Of a DNA stretch of 6,386 nt, positions 1 to 6,386 are shown one piece after another. The notes under the pieces are model-generated. The model searched no databases. It saw nothing but the letters and a program-made list of their open reading frames with translations, and was not told the origin of the DNA. The stretch is from positions 1-6,386 of the forward strand of contig DAIDTM010000372.1 in assembly GCA_027457205.1 (NCBI GenBank). The letters are read 5' to 3'. Each line of letters opens with the position of its first letter. Within the stretch, counting starts at the first letter, position 1. Source of the DNA: Anaerolineae bacterium. GTDB lineage: Bacteria > Chloroflexota > Anaerolineae > UBA4142. Both the position numbers and the translations under genes were made by a program.

Positions 1-156
1 CGACGCGCGCGTCGAAGCGTTGGAGTCTTTAAGCACTGCCTGGATGTCGTTTTGCAAGTGCCTGAGCAGATCACGCGATTCAACATCCACCACCTGAATT
101 TGCTCCAGTTCGCGGTGCAATCGTTCGAGCGTGTCGCGCAGCTGTGGTTTGTCCAT
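1..156 (-). CDS. DUF4404 family protein, N-terminal part (runs off the window)
   Basis: The minus strand from the ATG at 156-154 reads 52 codons without a stop to the window edge, so the C-terminus is missing. The peptide begins MDKPQLRDTLERLHREL and continues with VDVESRDLLRHLQNDIQAVL, all strongly helical and charged. This matches the N-terminal pattern I know for DUF4404, a family of short proteins of about 80-100 residues with a helical hairpin and no established function. The start is supported by a good Shine-Dalgarno (AAGGGGAG) four bases upstream of the ATG and by lying 16 nt after the stop of the small membrane protein gene, as expected for the last visible gene of the rarA operon. 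No signal peptide or membrane segment is visible, so a cytoplasmic location is likely. The family call rests on recognition of the motif pattern, not on a profile search; the reading frame itself is secure. Confidence 0.75.
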   Translation of the reverse strand, partial: MDKPQLRDTLERLHRELEQIQVVDVESRDLLRHLQNDIQAVLKDSNASTRAS

Positions 157-172
157 TCGTCTCCCCTTTCGA

Positions 173-321
173 TTAGATCAGCGTCGTTCCGAGAAGCAAA
201 AGCGCGGCGGAGACGACGAGCGCGAGGTCAGCATACATTACTGGTAACAGCCCAATTACGAAAAGCAGGAGGCACACGAGCCACAGCATTTGATTGGGTT
301 TGTGGGTAGTAATTCTGATCT

Positions 322-325
<4 letters not shown>
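173..325 (-). CDS. small two-helix membrane protein (50 aa, unrecognised)
   Basis: A 50-codon reading frame starts at ATG 325-323 and stops at TAA 175-173. It begins MKIRITTHKPNQ, a short basic cytoplasmic-type tail, followed by two hydrophobic segments: about residues 14-32 (LWLVCLLLFVIGLLPVMYA) and 34-50 (LALVVSAALLLLGTTLI), joined by a very short turn around Asp33. It would form a membrane hairpin with little outside the bilayer. Its ATG overlaps the rarA stop as ATGA, and GGAGG lies inside the last rarA codons four bases before the ATG, so translation is probably coupled to rarA. The DUF4404 gene starts 16 nt after its stop. I do not recognise the family. A purely accidental frame is possible at this length, but the ribosome site, the overlap and the well-formed helices argue for a real gene. 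An internal ATG at codon 13 is an alternative start. Confidence 0.72.
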
Positions 326-1659
<1,334 letters not shown>

Positions 1660-1683
1660 AGAAATTCCAGTCTACTCGCGGTT

Positions 1684-1712
1684 ATTCTATGTCGTTTCAT
1701 CCGATTTGACAA
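1684..1712 (-). promoter_or_regulatory. predicted sigma70-type promoter of rarA
   Basis: On the minus strand, TTGTCA (1712-1707) and TAGAAT (1689-1684) are separated by exactly 17 bp. Each box matches the housekeeping consensus at five of six positions. Transcription would start near 1677, about 18 nt upstream of the rarA ATG, and would cover rarA, the small membrane protein and DUF4404. This is a sequence prediction only. Confidence 0.7.
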
Positions 1713-1713
1713 G

Positions 1714-1743
1714 CCTTCAGTTGGTGCAACCTGCGGGAGGCTG
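1714..1743. repeat. REP-like palindrome, copy 1 (between the FAD dehydrogenase gene and rarA)
   Basis: The plus strand has CCTTCAGTT (1714-1722), a GGTG spacer, then CAACCT-GCGGG-AGGCTG (1727-1743), a six-pair stem with one G-T pair and a 5-nt loop. The 14-mer CAACCTGCGGGAGG (1727-1740) recurs exactly, inverted, at 3217-3230. It lies just upstream of the rarA -35 box and 20 nt after the dehydrogenase stop. No T-run follows on the minus strand, so it is not a standard intrinsic terminator. Confidence 0.6.
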
Positions 1744-1763
1744 GGTCGAGCGGAAACAAAATT

Positions 1764-3197
1764 CTACGTTGGAAAAATCTTGCCGGGATTGAGAATATTC
1801 AGCGGATCGAACGACTGCTTGATTCGTTTTTGCACCGCGATCAACGTGGGGTCGAGCGCGACCGGCAAATACTGTGCGCGCTTGGAGCCGATGCCATGCT
1901 CGCCGCTGATCGTCCCGCCTAAACGCACCGCCAGCCGGTACACCTCTTCGAGCAAATGCGGCAGCAGCACTTGCCATTCGTCGACGGACGTTTCCGGTTT
2001 TTTCATCACGTGGACGTGCAGATTGCCATCGCCGGCATGACCGAAGCACGGCATCACGACATTGTATTCGCGCGACAACCGCTCCAGTTCCGGCACGAAC
2101 TCTGGAATCTGCGCCAGCGGCACCACCAGGTCTTCCGCGCTTTGGTACTCCGATTGAACCTTGAACGCTTCTGCTGCAATCTGGCGCGGATGCCACATCT
2201 TTTTGATTTTCGCCGGCGTATCGCCGACGAACACGTCCAGCGCGCCGGCTTCTAAACAGATATTGACGATCGCGGTGTATTCGGCTTCTGCTTGCGCCGG
2301 GCTGAACGCGTCCACTTCGAGCAGTAACATCGCGCCGATGTTCGGGTGCGGCGGCGTCTCGCCGACGTACGCATAGATCGTTTCCACCGTGAGCCGGTCC
2401 ATAAATTCGACGGACGACGGAATGATGCGTCCCTGCGTCATAATCCGCGACACCACGCCAATCGCCGATGCGACATCCGCGAACGGCACGAGCAGCACCG
2501 CGCGCGCGACCGGCTGTGGCATCAATCGGAGAATGATTTTGGTGAAGATACCTAGCGTCCCCTCGGAACCAACCATCAGGTGCACGAGGTCGTACCCGGT
2601 GACATCCTTGACGCGCTTGCCGCCCATCTGAACGATCTCGCCGGTCGGCAGCACGACTTCCAAGCCCATTACGTAACGACTGGTGACGCCGTATTTTATC
2701 GCGCGTCCGCCGCCGGCGTTCTCAGCGACGTTCCCGCCAATAAAACACATCTCGACGCTCATCGGATAGCCGGCGTAGAATAGCCCGTCGTCCTGCACCG
2801 CGTCGTTGATCGCGTTCGTCACCACGCCCGGCTCGACCGTCCCCATCATATTCGCGCGGTCGATTTCGAGAATCCGGTTCATCCGCTCAATCGACAAAAG
2901 GATGCCGCCCAAGACCGGCACCGCGCCGCCCGAAAGTCCGGACCCCGCGCCGCGCGGTGTGACCGGAATCCGCTCGCGGTTCGCCAGCTTCATAATCTCG
3001 GAAATCTCGGCGGCGGAGTTCGGCTTGACCACAACTTCCGGCATGTGCACGTGCTCCGCGCCGGTCACTTCGTCGTGAGAATAATCTTGCATCCGTTCGG
3101 TATCGCCAAAGACGACGTGCGGTTCTCCAACAATCGCTTCCAGCTGCTTCACAATCTCCGGCGTCACTCGCGCGTAGGTTATGTCTGTATTCGCCAT
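1764..3197 (-). CDS. glcD: GlcD-type FAD-linked 2-hydroxyacid dehydrogenase (glycolate or D-lactate type)
   Basis: This 477-residue flavoprotein belongs to the VAO/PCMH FAD family and should oxidise a 2-hydroxyacid such as glycolate or D-lactate to the 2-oxoacid. The FAD-binding domain spans about 50-225: PRGAGSGLSGG (81-91), CFIGGNVAENAGG (151-163), KDVTGYDL (197-204) and GSEGTLGI (210-217). The C-terminal substrate/cap domain (about 228-475) has GHAGDGNLH (386-394) and GEHGIG (432-437). H387, H394 and E433 are the expected metal ligands and H434 the expected catalytic base. The end, DPLNILNPGKIF, is a family hallmark. It lacks a signal peptide and Fe-S cysteines, so it would need a separate electron acceptor; no GlcE, GlcF or ETF gene is adjacent. 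The ATG has a GAAGGA ribosome site six bases upstream and its own promoter. In E. coli GlcD the residues before the GGN loop read DPSS; here Y144 replaces that Asp. Family is sure, substrate is not. Confidence 0.93.
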   Translation of the reverse strand: MANTDITYARVTPEIVKQLEAIVGEPHVVFGDTERMQDYSHDEVTGAEHVHMPEVVVKPNSAAEISEIMKLANRERIPVTPRGAGSGLSGGAVPVLGGILLSIERMNRILEIDRANMMGTVEPGVVTNAINDAVQDDGLFYAGYPMSVEMCFIGGNVAENAGGGRAIKYGVTSRYVMGLEVVLPTGEIVQMGGKRVKDVTGYDLVHLMVGSEGTLGIFTKIILRLMPQPVARAVLLVPFADVASAIGVVSRIMTQGRIIPSSVEFMDRLTVETIYAYVGETPPHPNIGAMLLLEVDAFSPAQAEAEYTAIVNICLEAGALDVFVGDTPAKIKKMWHPRQIAAEAFKVQSEYQSAEDLVVPLAQIPEFVPELERLSREYNVVMPCFGHAGDGNLHVHVMKKPETSVDEWQVLLPHLLEEVYRLAVRLGGTISGEHGIGSKRAQYLPVALDPTLIAVQKRIKQSFDPLNILNPGKIFPT

Positions 3198-3204
3198 ATC
3201 ACGT

Positions 3205-3231
3205 CCTTCAGTTCAACCTCCCGCAGGTTGA
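3205..3231. repeat. REP-like palindrome, copy 2 (in the dehydrogenase mRNA leader)
   Basis: CCTTCAGTT (3205-3213) runs into TCAACCT-CCCGC-AGGTTGA (3213-3231), a perfect seven-pair stem with a 5-nt loop. Compared with the copy at 1714-1743 the stem-loop is inverted while the CCTTCAGTT flank keeps the same orientation. It falls between the predicted transcription start (about 3243) and the ribosome site, so it would fold in the dehydrogenase leader RNA. Confidence 0.65.
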
Positions 3232-3249
3232 GCCACATCGCTTATTGGC

Positions 3250-3278
3250 ATTGTATGCGGATTCTCCGACATTGGCAA
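3250..3278 (-). promoter_or_regulatory. predicted sigma70-type promoter of the FAD dehydrogenase gene
   Basis: On the minus strand, TTGCCA (3278-3273) and TACAAT (3255-3250) are separated by 17 bp; each differs from consensus at one position. The start of transcription would be near 3243, giving a leader of about 45 nt that contains the palindrome at 3213-3231. The -35 box begins only three bases after the T-rich tail of the preceding terminator. Confidence 0.75.
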
Positions 3279-3280
3279 GA

Positions 3281-3315
3281 GGGAAAAGAAAAAGCCGGTG
3301 GATGCTCACCGGCTT
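3281..3315 (-). terminator. intrinsic terminator of the lipoprotein peptidase gene
   Basis: Read on the minus strand, AAGCCGGTG (3315-3307), a 6-nt loop and CACCGGCTT (3300-3292) form a perfect nine-pair, GC-rich stem, followed by the T-rich run TTTTTCTTTTCCC within 3293-3281. It begins 31 nt past the stop of the lipoprotein gene. The shape is that of a textbook Rho-independent terminator, working in the minus direction only. Confidence 0.88.
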
Positions 3316-3345
3316 GTTACTCTAAATCGTCTTGGAAATCCAGCG

Positions 3346-4368
3346 TTATCGCAACGACGCCTCTAGCCCTGCCTGGAACTTGGGAATCGTTTCGCCTGCT
3401 ATTTGCTGGAATGCCGCTTGGAAATTGTGTTGCGCGGCAGTCGCCTGCAGAATCCGCATCGGCGCGTTGGCTCCGCTGATCCGTTGAAGATATTCGATAG
3501 CAAGCTGCCCTTCGCCGTACTCCAGCGTCGCCGAGCGCGGGCTTTCCATGTGCACTTGCCACGCCTGCTGAGTTGAGATGCCGTTCAACGGAATCAACCG
3601 CCGCTGACGCATAGCCGCGCGCACGAACGCGACCGTTTGCGCGTGAACCTGCGCGTACGCGCGCGGGTCGGTCAAGCCGGCGATGCGCCAGCCCTCCGCT
3701 TCTGCCATTCCCTCGATAAACCAGTCCGGCACGAAAGTATTGTCGGTGATGACCTGCCGCTGAATCGCGTGCGTGTACTCGTGCGCCAGCATGTGCAGCA
3801 TATCGAACGACGATTGCTGAATCGGGTAGATATAAATGCCCGGATGCCCCGCGCCGCTGATCGTTACCCACGCGTCGCCTTTGAGCTGCGCCTGAAATTG
3901 CACCTGACTCTGCGGCAATCCTCCGATCTGCTCGATGCCTTGCAGCCAGACCGCGCGCGAAGGGAAGAGAAAAATTGTAACCGCCGGCGCGCCTGACCAG
4001 CCCTCGTCCTGCATCAACCGCTGCGCCGCCGTACTTGCATCGGCAATGACCGATTGAAAGAACGCGCTCGGCGTGCCGGGAGCGACGTATATATTTTCAT
4101 GAGCCGTTCGCGTCAACGCCAGAGGCGCGCCGTTCAGCGTGACCAGCGTCGACGCGGCGATTTGCGGCGCGGCACCCTCCGGCGCGGCGGGAGTTCCGGA
4201 ACGCGACGGCGAGACCGACGCGGAGGCAATCGCATTCAACACCTGCTGCGCCACCGGCGCGAGCTGCGTCGCCGCCGAGGTGACGTTCTTGATGGCTTGA
4301 CGCGGCGCACACGCGGTTGCAAGCAACAGAAAAATAGCGGCGATAAAGAACGGCGCTCGTCTCAACAT
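3346..4368 (-). CDS. predicted lipoprotein metallopeptidase (gluzincin, peptidase-MA-like)
   Basis: The product is 340 residues. The N-terminus MLRRAPFFIAAIFLLLATAC is a basic start, hydrophobic core and a lipobox-like LATA-C with Cys20 as the likely lipidation site, so it would be anchored on the outer face of the membrane. Residues 21-75 are an Ala/Pro/Ser-rich linker. The catalytic region has HEYTH (196-200, H196/E197/H200) preceded by FDMLHMLA, and FIEGMAE (217-223) about 20 residues later, where E219 would be the third zinc ligand; this spacing fits gluzincins of the peptidase-MA type. Substrate is unknown. I chose the ATG at 4368 because it has GAGGAG eight bases upstream and starts the signal peptide; the frame stays open to 4617, but that extension is Arg-rich shadow of the DUF1501 gene. 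It follows DUF1501 by 109 nt and ends before a strong terminator, so it is the last gene of that cassette. Confidence 0.85.
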   Translation of the reverse strand: MLRRAPFFIAAIFLLLATACAPRQAIKNVTSAATQLAPVAQQVLNAIASASVSPSRSGTPAAPEGAAPQIAASTLVTLNGAPLALTRTAHENIYVAPGTPSAFFQSVIADASTAAQRLMQDEGWSGAPAVTIFLFPSRAVWLQGIEQIGGLPQSQVQFQAQLKGDAWVTISGAGHPGIYIYPIQQSSFDMLHMLAHEYTHAIQRQVITDNTFVPDWFIEGMAEAEGWRIAGLTDPRAYAQVHAQTVAFVRAAMRQRRLIPLNGISTQQAWQVHMESPRSATLEYGEGQLAIEYLQRISGANAPMRILQATAAQHNFQAAFQQIAGETIPKFQAGLEASLR

Positions 4369-4381
4369 TCGATTGACTCCT

Positions 4382-4452
4382 CTAAAAATAGGACACTGAC
4401 AAACACGGATGACTGCTGATTTTTCTGTGTTTGCCTGCGTTCGTCTGCGTCC
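4382..4452 (-). promoter_or_regulatory. long wobble-paired hairpin with T-run ahead of the lipoprotein gene (possible attenuator or terminator)
   Basis: In the minus-strand RNA, GGACGCAGACGAACGCAGG (4452-4434) can pair with UCCGUGUUUGUCAGUGUCC (4409-4391): 13 Watson-Crick pairs, four G-U pairs and two mismatches across a 24-nt loop. UAUUUUUA follows at 4390-4383 and then the ribosome site of the lipoprotein gene. It fills most of the gap after DUF1501. It could terminate part of the upstream transcription, or it could be a dispersed intergenic repeat; I see no clear promoter in this gap. Confidence 0.5.
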
Positions 4453-4477
4453 AATGAATGAGCAATTCCTACGATGA

Positions 4478-5821
4478 TCATTTGCCCGCACCCAGCGGAA
4501 TCTTGATGCCGAACGGCAATTCGATCGATGGCGCGGGCGTCGGTGTGACCGGGCTGGCGCTGCCTTGCGCGATGCCGCGAAATTTGTACGTCGTATAGTC
4601 CGGAAACACCGCGGCAAGGTTTGAATCGAGCAAGCGTTTCTGCACGATTTCGCCCAGCACGTCGCGAAAGTCGGTCGTGATCGCTAGATCGCCGGGACCG
4701 TACAGATTGTCCTTGCTCAGCCCGGGCCATTCGGCATAGACCTTGCCGCCGTTGATGCCGCCGCCCATGACGAACATCACGTTGCCGTGACCATGATCCG
4801 TACCGTGACTCGAGTTCTCTTGCACACGTCGTCCAAACTCCGACATCGTGACTAGCGTGATGTGTTTCATTTCATCCTGCATATCGGTATAGAACGCCGC
4901 CAGCCCATCGGCGTACTCGGTGATCAGCCGCGGCATCTGCCCGTCCGTTAGCGCGCCTTCCTGAACGTGCGTGTCCCAACCGCCGATGTCGACGCAGGCA
5001 ACCTCGACGCCCAGCCCGGAGCGGATGAGCTGCGCCACGGTCTCCAACGATTTGCCGTACGCGGTGTCCGGATATTTTGCGCCATTCGCCGGCGTGTACG
5101 CGCTTCCCGCCAACTTGGCAAGGTCGCGCATCGCTTGCAGCGTCTGCGAACCCTCTGCCTCGATAAATCCGTCGCCCTCGTACAACGACGCCAGCGCGTT
5201 CTGCACTTGAGCGATCTGCTGGGGATTGCCGTTCAGGTGAAACGAGCTGATGCTTTGCAGCGCGGTGGCAGTTACCGGACCGATGAGCGATTCCTGCACG
5301 ATCGATCCCATCCCCACCGCGCGGAACGGCGATTTGTTCTGACTCGCCATTTGCTGCAAGTGCCGACCGATCCAACCGGTCGGAATCGTCTTTTCGCCGG
5401 GAGTGCCGCGTTCCATAAAGTCCATCGCGTCAAAGTGCGAATGCGTCGGATCGGGCGAGCCGGTCGCGTGGACGATTGCCAGCGCGCCGGCGTCGTAAAC
5501 GTCCTTGAGCGGACGCAGCAGCGGATGCAGCCCGAAAAAACCATCCAGGTCGATCACGGTCTGATCGTCGCCGGATTTCGGCTGCTGGATGGCGATGGTA
5601 TCACGATGCGAATAGTAATCCTTATCGCCGTGCGGCACGACTAGATTGAGACCGTCGGCTGCCCCACGCTGGAAAATGCAAACTAGCGTATCGCCTTGAG
5701 TCGGCGTATTCTGGTCCGCCAGAGCCACGCGCGGCATCCAGGCGGGCCACGCCATCATCCCCATCGCCAGCACGCCGGTGCGGCGAAGCAAATCACGTCG
5801 AGACGTGGTATTCGTATCCAT
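4478..5821 (-). CDS. Tat-exported DUF1501 family protein
   Basis: This complete 447-residue protein starts with a twin-arginine signal: SRRDLLRR (7-14), hydrophobic stretch about 16-30, and a probable cleavage after ALA (33-35). It should therefore be exported folded. The mature part shows DUF1501 hallmarks: CIFQRGAADGLN (48-59), GFFGLHPLL (94-102), THSHFDAMDFME (126-137), DIGGWDTH (278-285) and MSEFGRRV (326-333) followed by HGTDHGHGN (339-347) and VMGGG (351-355). The family is placed near the alkaline phosphatase/sulfatase fold, and the Asp/His-rich DTH and DHGHG segments could be metal ligands; no reaction is established. The last 35 residues include a Pro/Thr-rich linker (SPVTPTPAPS) and a short hydrophobic end. 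AGGAG lies eight bases before the ATG. It follows a DUF1800 gene by 61 nt, the usual partner of this family, and probably shares its transcript. Confidence 0.92.
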   Translation of the reverse strand: MDTNTTSRRDLLRRTGVLAMGMMAWPAWMPRVALADQNTPTQGDTLVCIFQRGAADGLNLVVPHGDKDYYSHRDTIAIQQPKSGDDQTVIDLDGFFGLHPLLRPLKDVYDAGALAIVHATGSPDPTHSHFDAMDFMERGTPGEKTIPTGWIGRHLQQMASQNKSPFRAVGMGSIVQESLIGPVTATALQSISSFHLNGNPQQIAQVQNALASLYEGDGFIEAEGSQTLQAMRDLAKLAGSAYTPANGAKYPDTAYGKSLETVAQLIRSGLGVEVACVDIGGWDTHVQEGALTDGQMPRLITEYADGLAAFYTDMQDEMKHITLVTMSEFGRRVQENSSHGTDHGHGNVMFVMGGGINGGKVYAEWPGLSKDNLYGPGDLAITTDFRDVLGEIVQKRLLDSNLAAVFPDYTTYKFRGIAQGSASPVTPTPAPSIELPFGIKIPLGAGK

Positions 5822-5841
5822 CTGGAAATCTCCTATTCGTC

Positions 5842-5880
5842 GTGATGCGTGTTGCGTGAGAGTCGAAATCCACGCATCAC
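5842..5880. repeat. perfect 10-bp inverted repeat between DUF1800 and DUF1501 genes
   Basis: GTGATGCGTG (5842-5851) and CACGCATCAC (5871-5880) are exact reverse complements around a 19-nt spacer. The element begins two bases after the DUF1800 stop codon and ends just before the DUF1501 ribosome site. No T-run follows on the minus strand, so it is more likely an intercistronic mRNA stem than a terminator. Confidence 0.65.
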
Positions 5881-5882
5881 AT

Positions 5883-6386
5883 TCATCGATATTGAAAATG
5901 CGGCGAAGCGAGAATGAGTGCGACGACGAACGGCAAGTAATTCACGTTGAACGCCGCATCCGCCGACCCGCCGACCGCATCGATCAGTTTTTGCCGGTCC
6001 GCGTCCGGGATCGTTCGGTGCAAAATATGGTTGATCCAGAAATCGACCATATCGCCGGTGGTTTGCGAGGCGACGCTGCTCATCGCCGCGTGCAGATCGA
6101 TCTGAGCGCGCGGCACGCGGTTCGCCGCGACCAGCAGCGCGAGATTCCAGCGTCCCAGCAAGCCGTTCGTGTTGATCCACGCCGTGCCGTAATCCGGATA
6201 GCCGTTGGGCATGAGATGCTGGAACAAGCCCTGCCCCATCAAACGCAGCGCCGCCGCCAGCACGCGCGTGTCTTCGACTTGCGCGTCCAGCGCGCGCAGA
6301 CTGGAAACGATCACATCGTACGGGCGCTTGACCTTTTGCGCGAATGAATTCTTGAACTCGTCCGAATGGAGGATCGTGGCCATCAC
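5883..6386 (-). CDS. DUF1800 family protein, C-terminal part (start outside the window)
   Basis: The frame is open from the window edge to TGA at 5885-5883, giving the last 167 residues. ILHSDEFKNSFAQKVKRPYDVIVSSLRAL (about 5-33), GLFQHLMPNGYPDYGTAW (about 52-69) and NGLLGRWNLALLVAANRV (about 73-90) match the conserved C-terminal half of DUF1800 proteins, which are usually around 450-600 residues long, so most of the protein is missing. The function is not established; the family often sits beside a DUF1501 gene, as here, and both are thought to act outside the cytoplasm. The early GTG and ATG codons at the window edge should not be taken as the start, because the family homology is already under way there. 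The ending LPFVVALILASPHFQYR is the usual family C-terminus. The next gene follows after 61 nt. Confidence 0.88.
   Translation of the reverse strand: MMATILHSDEFKNSFAQKVKRPYDVIVSSLRALDAQVEDTRVLAAALRLMGQGLFQHLMPNGYPDYGTAWINTNGLLGRWNLALLVAANRVPRAQIDLHAAMSSVASQTTGDMVDFWINHILHRTIPDADRQKLIDAVGGSADAAFNVNYLPFVVALILASPHFQYR

Noticed and set aside
1714..1743. Palindrome after the dehydrogenase gene as its intrinsic terminator
   Set aside because: The stem has only six pairs including a G-T pair, and CACCAAC rather than a T-run follows on the minus strand.
3281..3315. Terminator serving also a plus-strand gene
   Set aside because: The T-rich run is on one side only and there is no convincing plus-strand gene ending here.
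4362..4481. 39-codon frame starting at an ATGA overlap with the DUF1501 stop and ending inside codon 2 of the lipoprotein gene
   Set aside because: The bridging position is intriguing, but there is no good ribosome site, the peptide is low in character (DERRQTQKNQQSS), and most of it is encoded by the hairpin repeat.
4369..4617. N-terminal extension of the lipoprotein peptidase frame up to 4617
   Set aside because: The added 83 residues are Arg-rich, overlap the end of DUF1501 and would bury the signal peptide; the ATG at 4368 has a good ribosome site and starts the lipoprotein signal.
4967..5644. 225-codon plus-strand open frame inside DUF1501
   Set aside because: It is fully antisense to a protein with clear family motifs; composition is Arg-rich and there is no ribosome site or domain signal.
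5778..6347. 189-codon plus-strand open frame across the DUF1501/DUF1800 gap
   Set aside because: It is antisense to both genes, with no recognisable domain; it is explained as a shadow of their codon usage.

Overview
This GC-rich bacterial window has every convincing gene on the minus strand, read from high to low coordinates. The gene mix, the sequence character of the RarA N-terminus and the lipoprotein peptidase, and the small intergenic palindromes suggest a Chloroflexota (Anaerolineae-like) genome, probably an environmental or metagenomic contig. This taxonomic call is an impression from protein character only; no marker gene is present.

Layout in the direction of transcription. (1) 6386-3346 is a probable envelope cassette: the C-terminal part of a DUF1800 protein (its start lies outside the window), a Tat-exported DUF1501 protein, and a predicted lipoprotein with an HExxH...E gluzincin site of the peptidase-MA type. 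It ends at a clear intrinsic terminator (3281-3315). The gap before DUF1501 carries a perfect 10-bp inverted repeat. The gap before the lipoprotein gene carries a 19-position wobble-paired hairpin followed by a T-run, which could attenuate expression. (2) Just past the terminator, a strong sigma70-type promoter (TTGCCA, 17 bp, TACAAT) drives a complete single-gene unit for a GlcD-type FAD-linked 2-hydroxyacid dehydrogenase (3197-1764). (3) A second promoter of the same quality (TTGTCA, 17 bp, TAGAAT) drives rarA (1659-322). Its stop codon overlaps by ATGA the start of a 50-codon two-helix membrane protein (325-173), followed 16 nt later by a DUF4404 gene that runs off the window edge (156-1). 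These three form a tight, probably translationally coupled cluster.

Two related 17-19 nt palindromes lie on either side of the FAD dehydrogenase gene, with their loops in opposite orientation and a shared CCTTCAGTT flank. They look like REP-type dispersed elements; one lies inside the dehydrogenase mRNA leader.

No RNA genes, CRISPR array, insertion sequence or broken gene was seen, and no stretch over 300 bases lacks a gene. I see no obvious new defence or biosynthetic system. The items most worth following are the rarA / small membrane protein / DUF4404 cluster, the DUF1800-DUF1501-metallopeptidase cassette, and the palindromes and hairpins in the leaders.
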